Positions 7,030-10,674 of a stretch of 10,674 bases of DNA are shown piece by piece. The position numbers were made by a program, and so were the translations under genes. The DNA is taken from the NCBI GenBank assembly GCA_030615565.1, contig JAUWZC010000064.1:1-10674 (forward strand), written 5' to 3'. The notes under the pieces are model-generated. The model made no database searches and was not told the DNA's origin. It saw only the letters and a program-made list of their open reading frames with translations. Each line of letters opens with the position of its first letter. Position 1 is the stretch's first letter. This stretch comes from Desulfobacteraceae bacterium. Lineage in GTDB: Bacteria > Desulfobacterota > DSM-4660 > Desulfatiglandales > B25-G16.

Positions 7030-7441
7030 GGGCTTAGATTCTAAGGTTTGTTATTTGAAGATCATTTAATTATGGGATACCCACTTGAACCTGCAGAAGA
7101 TTACCACGTATACCTCTTTTTGTCTTCATCAAATATATCAGCGATCCAACAATTTACGCAGATATGCCAATTAAAATTTGAGCCCAATTTATCCTGTTTG
7201 AAATAATGATTCTCAATTTAGATAAGTAGCCGCTCTGTAAATAACTATTTAAGAGTCTAAATTCCAATCCCGAACAATCTGATAATATTATGCATAGCTA
7301 TAATAGAAAAACAAGAACAAATTGCTGTGTATACTAAAATTGTTGGCCTTTTTAATTCTTTCCGGCCACAGCAGAAATCAATATTTTTGGGTTGGAGGAG
7401 TTGTACACAATATATGGACATTCTGATAAGTTCTCCCTAGC
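7030..7441. other. Intergenic stretch between MFS and PilZ genes
   Basis: About 410 AT-rich bases hold no well-supported gene. A short minus-strand ORF (7421 to 7257) is listed separately with low confidence. A weak 5-bp stem (TGGCC 7344-7348, GGCCA 7364-7368) lies within that ORF and lacks a U-tract. No clear promoter for the PilZ gene could be singled out from the many AT-rich hexamers. Confidence 0.5.
7257..7421 (-). CDS. Possible 54-residue Cys-containing membrane peptide
   Basis: This ATG-started frame begins 20 bases past the MFS stop on the same strand and encodes 54 residues. The first half is polar with FCCGRKELKR (17-26). The second half is hydrophobic (PTILVYTAICSCFSIIAM, about 26-43) and could form one membrane segment with CysXCys inside. 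GGGAG lies 11 bases before the ATG, too far for a good ribosome-binding site. I do not recognise it. It may be chance in AT-rich DNA, or a small protein co-transcribed with the transporter. Confidence 0.15.
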   Translation of the reverse strand: MSIYCVQLLQPKNIDFCCGRKELKRPTILVYTAICSCFSIIAMHNIIRLFGIGI

Positions 7442-8725
7442 TCATTCAGGTAACTTGGGTGGATAAGCGAGCATGGCACATACCAGCCCCAGTGTGCTGA
7501 AACTGGTTATTATTGCAAAGGCTGGTATGTAGGTCCCCATAGCGTCCCTGATGGCCCCAGCCATTACTGGGCCTGCGGACTCAGCAATAATAGCCAGAGG
7601 AAATATAAGACCTAAGATTTGGGCGTAATGGACACGCCCGTAGTATGCCCCAATGAATGTGGGCAGGGCTACAACCAATGCCCCATAGCTGATACCAAAG
7701 AGTGCAGCGTAGATGTAGATTAAGAGCAAAGTCTTGGTGGTTAATAGAATCACAAGCGCTGTCACCTGAGTAATAAAGCTGACAATAGCTAAAGGCCTCA
7801 CTTCAAATCTAACCCCTAACAAGCCAAACCCCAGTCGCCCTAAAATGCTCATTCCCGGAACGAGGCCCAGGGCCATGGCTGCCACAATTGGAGAAAAACC
7901 TATATCCGTCATATATGCCACCTGATGCGCAGTCACCGTGCTTATTGCCAAGAAGTTGGCAGCACACAAGGTTGCGATTAACCAAGTGCTAGGTTTTCGT
8001 ATGGCCTGCCTTATTTGCCAATCAATGGGGCTCTGGTAGACCCGTGAGATATGACTAGTCTTCTCTTCTATCTCATCGGCTGGTGCGTTAGATATGCCAT
8101 CGGGTGACTGCCCCATATCCTCCGGTCTGTTTCTTACCAGAATCAGCCCGCCAATCAGTACAGTGCATGTAATTTGTATCATAGCCAAGGCCAGCCAAGC
8201 CATTTGCAATCCGATATTGGAAATCAGCCATGTTGCCAGGAGTGGGAAGGTAAAACCGCCCAAGCCCCCTGCCGATATAACTAGCCCCATTCCCAGGGAC
8301 CGCTTTCTAATGAACCAGTTATTGACCACCGTGGTACAAGTCAAATACAGTCCAAAGCCGCTTCCCAATCCTACCAGAATACCGTAAAAAAGATAGATTT
8401 GCCATACCTCTGTAGTAATGGACATTCCGGCTAGCCCAATGACCACAAGTAAATTGCCAAAGACTATGTTAGCCCTTGGCCCAAACCTGGCAATAGAGGC
8501 CCCTATCAGTGGACTGGGCAATCCAAATGCCAGCAAAGCTACGGAGAGCCCGCCACCCACTAAGGTTCGGCTCCAGCCATATTCGTTGCACATCGCTGGA
8601 AGGAACACCCCATATGAGTAAAAGAAGGTGCCACTTGTGGTAAAATACACTAACATCGCTCCTGTCAGCGCTATCCATCCGTAAAATCCTCTCCCTTTAT
8701 TGATAACCTTACTGTTTCCGATCAT
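7442..8725 (-). CDS. MFS transporter, OFA/monocarboxylate-like
   Basis: This 427-residue inner-membrane carrier has twelve predicted membrane segments in two halves joined by a central cytoplasmic loop (about 198-245). The opening FYGWIAL (14-20), then YSYGVFLPAMCNEYGWSRT (36-54), is characteristic of the oxalate/formate antiporter and monocarboxylate-type MFS branch. So is the end of the first half, RNRPEDMGQSPDG (198-210). The MFS loop between segments 2 and 3 reads GASIARFGPRANI (75-87), and NNWFIRKRSLGMGL (135-148) is another family block. Likely substrates are small carboxylates exchanged or co-transported with protons, but the exact substrate cannot be read from the sequence. The ATG at 8725 lacks a strong Shine-Dalgarno. 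No carboxylate-metabolising enzyme is adjacent, so context gives no help. Confidence 0.9.
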   Translation of the reverse strand: MIGNSKVINKGRGFYGWIALTGAMLVYFTTSGTFFYSYGVFLPAMCNEYGWSRTLVGGGLSVALLAFGLPSPLIGASIARFGPRANIVFGNLLVVIGLAGMSITTEVWQIYLFYGILVGLGSGFGLYLTCTTVVNNWFIRKRSLGMGLVISAGGLGGFTFPLLATWLISNIGLQMAWLALAMIQITCTVLIGGLILVRNRPEDMGQSPDGISNAPADEIEEKTSHISRVYQSPIDWQIRQAIRKPSTWLIATLCAANFLAISTVTAHQVAYMTDIGFSPIVAAMALGLVPGMSILGRLGFGLLGVRFEVRPLAIVSFITQVTALVILLTTKTLLLIYIYAALFGISYGALVVALPTFIGAYYGRVHYAQILGLIFPLAIIAESAGPVMAGAIRDAMGTYIPAFAIITSFSTLGLVCAMLAYPPKLPE

Positions 8726-8781
8726 TTTTAAGCTAACTTTCCCTAACTTTGCTATCTTTTCTTACTATTAAGGATCAAACT

Positions 8782-8790
8782 ATCATAACA
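8782..8790 (-). promoter_or_regulatory. Possible extended -10 promoter of the MFS gene
   Basis: The minus strand reads TGTTATGAT here: a TGn extension directly before TATGAT, which matches the -10 consensus at five of six positions. No good -35 box sits 17 bases upstream, which an extended -10 promoter can tolerate. Transcription would start near 8775, about 50 bases before the ATG. A direct repeat of AAAGTTAG lies in that leader. Confidence 0.3.
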
Positions 8791-8822
8791 TATTCATTGA
8801 TTTATTTTATTTTGCATTTTGA

Positions 8823-8865
8823 GGTAAAATCAGGAGCTGGTTAAACCCATTTGGCAGCTATTACC
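8823..8865. repeat. Imperfect stem-loop between lipoprotein and MFS genes
   Basis: GGTAA (8823-8827) faces TTACC (8861-8865), and AGCTG (8835-8839) faces CAGCT (8855-8859), giving two nested inverted arms. It begins nine bases past the lipoprotein stop, which is where a terminator would be expected, but no U-tract follows. It could be a weak terminator, an operator for the MFS gene, or chance. Confidence 0.3.
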
Positions 8866-8873
8866 ATACTGAA

Positions 8874-9377
8874 TCAAGATTTTTCCTCCCAGAGCTTTGT
8901 CCCATCCTCAATATAAAGAGGTGACTCCAAATCATACATATACATCGTTCTGTCATCAACCGCCTTGATGACCACATGACCCCAAGCAAAAAACAGATAT
9001 CCATAGAATTGGTCATCTGGCCCTAAGATCCTCCAGAGTCTTGGATCAAACTGAATGTAGGTTCTGATCCAGCCGATGAGCTCTGACAACGTTTCCTTAT
9101 CCTCGATCTTAATCCATTTATCGCCTGTCAGGATTTTGTCGTCGTTTTTTGGATCAAACATGATACCTGCTGCAATACAAACAGACAATCCAGCATAATA
9201 GATAGTGTAATCCTGCCAATTCTTTTCTAACTCCTGAATGATAATATTCTCCTTGTATCTGGATAATACCCTGAGTTTCCCATAGCTTTTGAGCCATGAA
9301 CATCCACACATTAGAAATAACAATACAAGACCGATAACTGCCGGATGTATATATGTACTGTTTGTGTTATGTCTCAC
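8874..9377 (-). CDS. Putative lipoprotein of unknown family
   Basis: This 167-residue protein starts at GTG (9377), with GGA four bases upstream. A hydrophobic segment (about 11-25, HPAVIGLVLLFLMCG) ends at Cys26 in the string LMCGCSW. This is an acceptable though not ideal lipobox with Gly at -1, so a lipid-anchored protein is predicted. The mature part is mixed alpha/beta with many aromatic residues: KNWQDYTIYYAGLSV, LIGWIRTYIQFDPRLWRILGPDDQFYGYLFF and VVIKAVDDRTMYMYDLESP. It has no repeats and no catalytic motif I can name. The -2 residue is also Cys (Cys24). I do not recognise the family. It stands alone between the MFS and DUF456 genes with gaps of about 150 and 290 bases. Confidence is good that it is a gene, low for any function. 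Confidence 0.75.
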   Translation of the reverse strand: MRHNTNSTYIHPAVIGLVLLFLMCGCSWLKSYGKLRVLSRYKENIIIQELEKNWQDYTIYYAGLSVCIAAGIMFDPKNDDKILTGDKWIKIEDKETLSELIGWIRTYIQFDPRLWRILGPDDQFYGYLFFAWGHVVIKAVDDRTMYMYDLESPLYIEDGTKLWEEKS

Positions 9378-9644
9378 TTTTCCAGTCGATGAGCTAAAAT
9401 TATCCTGCCTACCTACAATAAAAAATCCATAAAAAGGTACTATAATTACCTTGCGGGTTTCATATTAGTATCTTCAGAGGTCCTCTTCTAACGATCCCCT
9501 ATTGAATGTTTGGGCAATTAAATATTAATAATTTTTGGAATTGTTATGATTAAGGGTGCCACAAGGTCAATAAAAAAAACAACAGAATTATTACTGGAAA
9601 AAGAGCGATTTGTGAGATTAAATACTCAACCATTACAAATATAC

Positions 9645-9671
9645 TTCTAAAACTTTTTATCTTTTTTAGAA
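9645..9671. repeat. Inverted repeat over the DUF456 stop codon
   Basis: TTCTAAAA (9645-9652) and TTTTAGAA (9664-9671) are perfect inverted copies separated by 11 bases, and the right arm covers the stop codon. The stem is AT-only apart from one G-C pair and has no trailing U-tract, so a role as terminator is doubtful. Confidence 0.3.
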
Positions 9672-10142
9672 CATCTCTTTAATATAGAAAAAAAGTATGA
9701 CCCCAGAGAAAGCCAGTTTTAATCCAATGCTCACCATGTTTCCGACAAAGACACCCCAACCCGCTCGCAAGGCCTTTTTTACCTCTTTTCCAGCTGCCAG
9801 TTCTCCAGCCAGTGCCCCTCCAATTGCACCGATGAGCATTCCCCAGGGCGGGAAGAAAAAAAGCCCGAATAGCATTCCGATAATTGAACCCCAAATACCT
9901 AATTTGGATGCCCCATATTTTTTTGCCCCACTTGCAGGAACCACATAGTCCAAGATAGTAACCACTATTGTCAGGCCTGCCATAATAATTAGAAATGTTG
10001 AACTAAATGGTTCCCAATTTTTGGCATAGGAAAGAATAATTAAGGCGAAAAAACTGAGAGGAGGTCCTGGGATGACAGGTAAAATGCAACCAACAAGACC
10101 AATTAATGCGAAAAGTAATCCAAGGATTATCAATACGATCAT
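9666..10142 (-). CDS. DUF456 family membrane protein
   Basis: This protein of 158 residues belongs to the small DUF456 family of inner-membrane proteins with unknown function. It opens with the characteristic GLVGCILPVIPGPPLSFFALI block (near 16-36). A second hydrophobic segment is followed by DYVVPASGAKKYGASKLGIWGSIIG, then the glycine-rich FFFPPWGMLIGAIGGALAGEL, all family features. Three or four membrane segments plus a last one at the C-terminus (SIGLKLAFSGVILFFYI) are expected, and the length is typical. The ATG at 10142 is used here. A TTG one codon further upstream (10145) is better spaced from the GAGG ribosome-binding site (7 against 10 bases), so the start is uncertain by one residue. 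The gene is monocistronic and diverges from the ADP-ribosylglycohydrolase gene. Confidence 0.9.
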   Translation of the reverse strand: MIVLIILGLLFALIGLVGCILPVIPGPPLSFFALIILSYAKNWEPFSSTFLIIMAGLTIVVTILDYVVPASGAKKYGASKLGIWGSIIGMLFGLFFFPPWGMLIGAIGGALAGELAAGKEVKKALRAGWGVFVGNMVSIGLKLAFSGVILFFYIKEMF

Positions 10143-10360
10143 CAAAGTTGGGCCTCTATTGGATTATTGAAGAGCAATATTAAAAGAAATATCAAGATTG
10201 GTTACGTATAGGATATTGCAAAACCTTGCCTTTATCTTGGAACATGTCCGCCAATATCAAAATCTGCACAAAAAGGAAAGGAAAAGTAATCATAGTGTAC
10301 GTTGATATTTGCTAATTGCCTGTTGAAATGAACTAAAAAATAAATTAAAAATGGAATTAC

Positions 10361-10674
10361 ATGACTGATATCCAGACAAAGTACCTTGGTGGTATGGTTG
10401 GTAGTGCTCTCGGCGATGCAATTGGTGAACTTGCCTTCCAATATCGTAAAAAAGAGGACCTTTGTATCCAGTTAGACCGATCAAAAGAGTTCAGCTACAC
10501 TGATGATACAGCCATGTCCATTGGCCTTGCAGAATCTATTATAAAAAAGGGTTGTCTTGATCAACAAGACCTGGGAGAAACATTTAGATACAACTATGAG
10601 CGTGAGCCGTGGCGAGGCTATGCCTCAGGACCGCCAACTATATTCTCAATAGTAAAACAATTAGGTATTACCTA
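10361..10674 (+). CDS. ARH3-like ADP-ribosylglycohydrolase, N-terminal part
   Basis: Only the first 104 codons are in the window; the frame runs open off the right edge. It starts at ATG 10361 with an in-frame stop 13 bases upstream, while the ATG at 10351 in another frame closes after five codons. Family blocks are GGMVGSALGDAIGE (10-23), the metal-binding YTDDTAM (46-52), and a REPWRGYASGPPTIF stretch (81-95) resembling the RGYGAG-TVF segment of human ARH3. DraG/ARH enzymes use two Mg ions to release ADP-ribose from proteins, nucleic acids or small metabolites, and the ARH3 branch is known for O-linked (serine) ADP-ribose. Substrate here is unproven. The ribosome-binding site is poor. It diverges from DUF456 with 215 bases between. 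Its downstream neighbours, possibly an ADP-ribosyltransferase or toxin partner, lie outside the window. Confidence 0.88.
   Translation, partial: MTDIQTKYLGGMVGSALGDAIGELAFQYRKKEDLCIQLDRSKEFSYTDDTAMSIGLAESIIKKGCLDQQDLGETFRYNYEREPWRGYASGPPTIFSIVKQLGIT

Noticed and set aside
9546..9650. 34-codon plus-strand ORF with basic residues
   Set aside because: Too short, with only a weak GGA upstream, in a poly-A rich spacer; no supporting evidence.

Overview
The window looks like part of a chromosome from a Gram-negative, probably anaerobic bacterium of about 40% GC, most plausibly from the Desulfobacterota/Deltaproteobacteria or a neighbouring uncultured lineage. That placement is inference. It rests on the gene types (long group-II phosphofructokinase next to a MOFRL glycerate kinase, OFA-like MFS carrier, PilZ protein, SagB-like nitroreductase remnant, lipoprotein) and on the style of the intergenic repeats. 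No rRNA, tRNA, CRISPR array, integrase or transposase gene was seen. Coding density is only about 70%, most genes stand alone, and several gaps exceed 300 bases.

Layout from left to right. Positions 1-635 hold no convincing gene but do hold a MITE-like structure at 287-475: 20-bp terminal inverted repeats, the left one split by a 30-nt hairpin. Next, on the minus strand, come a two-gene carbohydrate operon (6-phosphofructokinase, then glycerate 2-kinase) and a single HU gene with a clear intrinsic terminator. A weak plus-strand ORF follows, then a small J-domain protein with an Arg/Gly-rich tail. Directly upstream of the J-protein gene is a frameshifted, truncated SagB-like nitroreductase. 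Further right on the minus strand are a YitT-family membrane protein, a PilZ-domain protein, an OFA-like MFS transporter, a small putative lipoprotein of unknown family and a DUF456 membrane protein. The right edge carries the start of an ARH3-like ADP-ribosylglycohydrolase on the plus strand, divergent from DUF456.

Functionally, the only tightly linked pair is pfk-glycerate kinase, which joins the committed step of glycolysis to entry of glycerate into lower glycolysis. The other genes appear to be independent units: nucleoid structure (HU), chaperone recruitment (J domain), c-di-GMP sensing (PilZ), solute transport (MFS) and reversal of ADP-ribosylation (ARH3-like). I did not find a convincing new multi-gene system. 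The best leads are the nested inverted-repeat element, the decayed nitroreductase fused to the leader of the J-protein gene, and the RG-tailed J protein.
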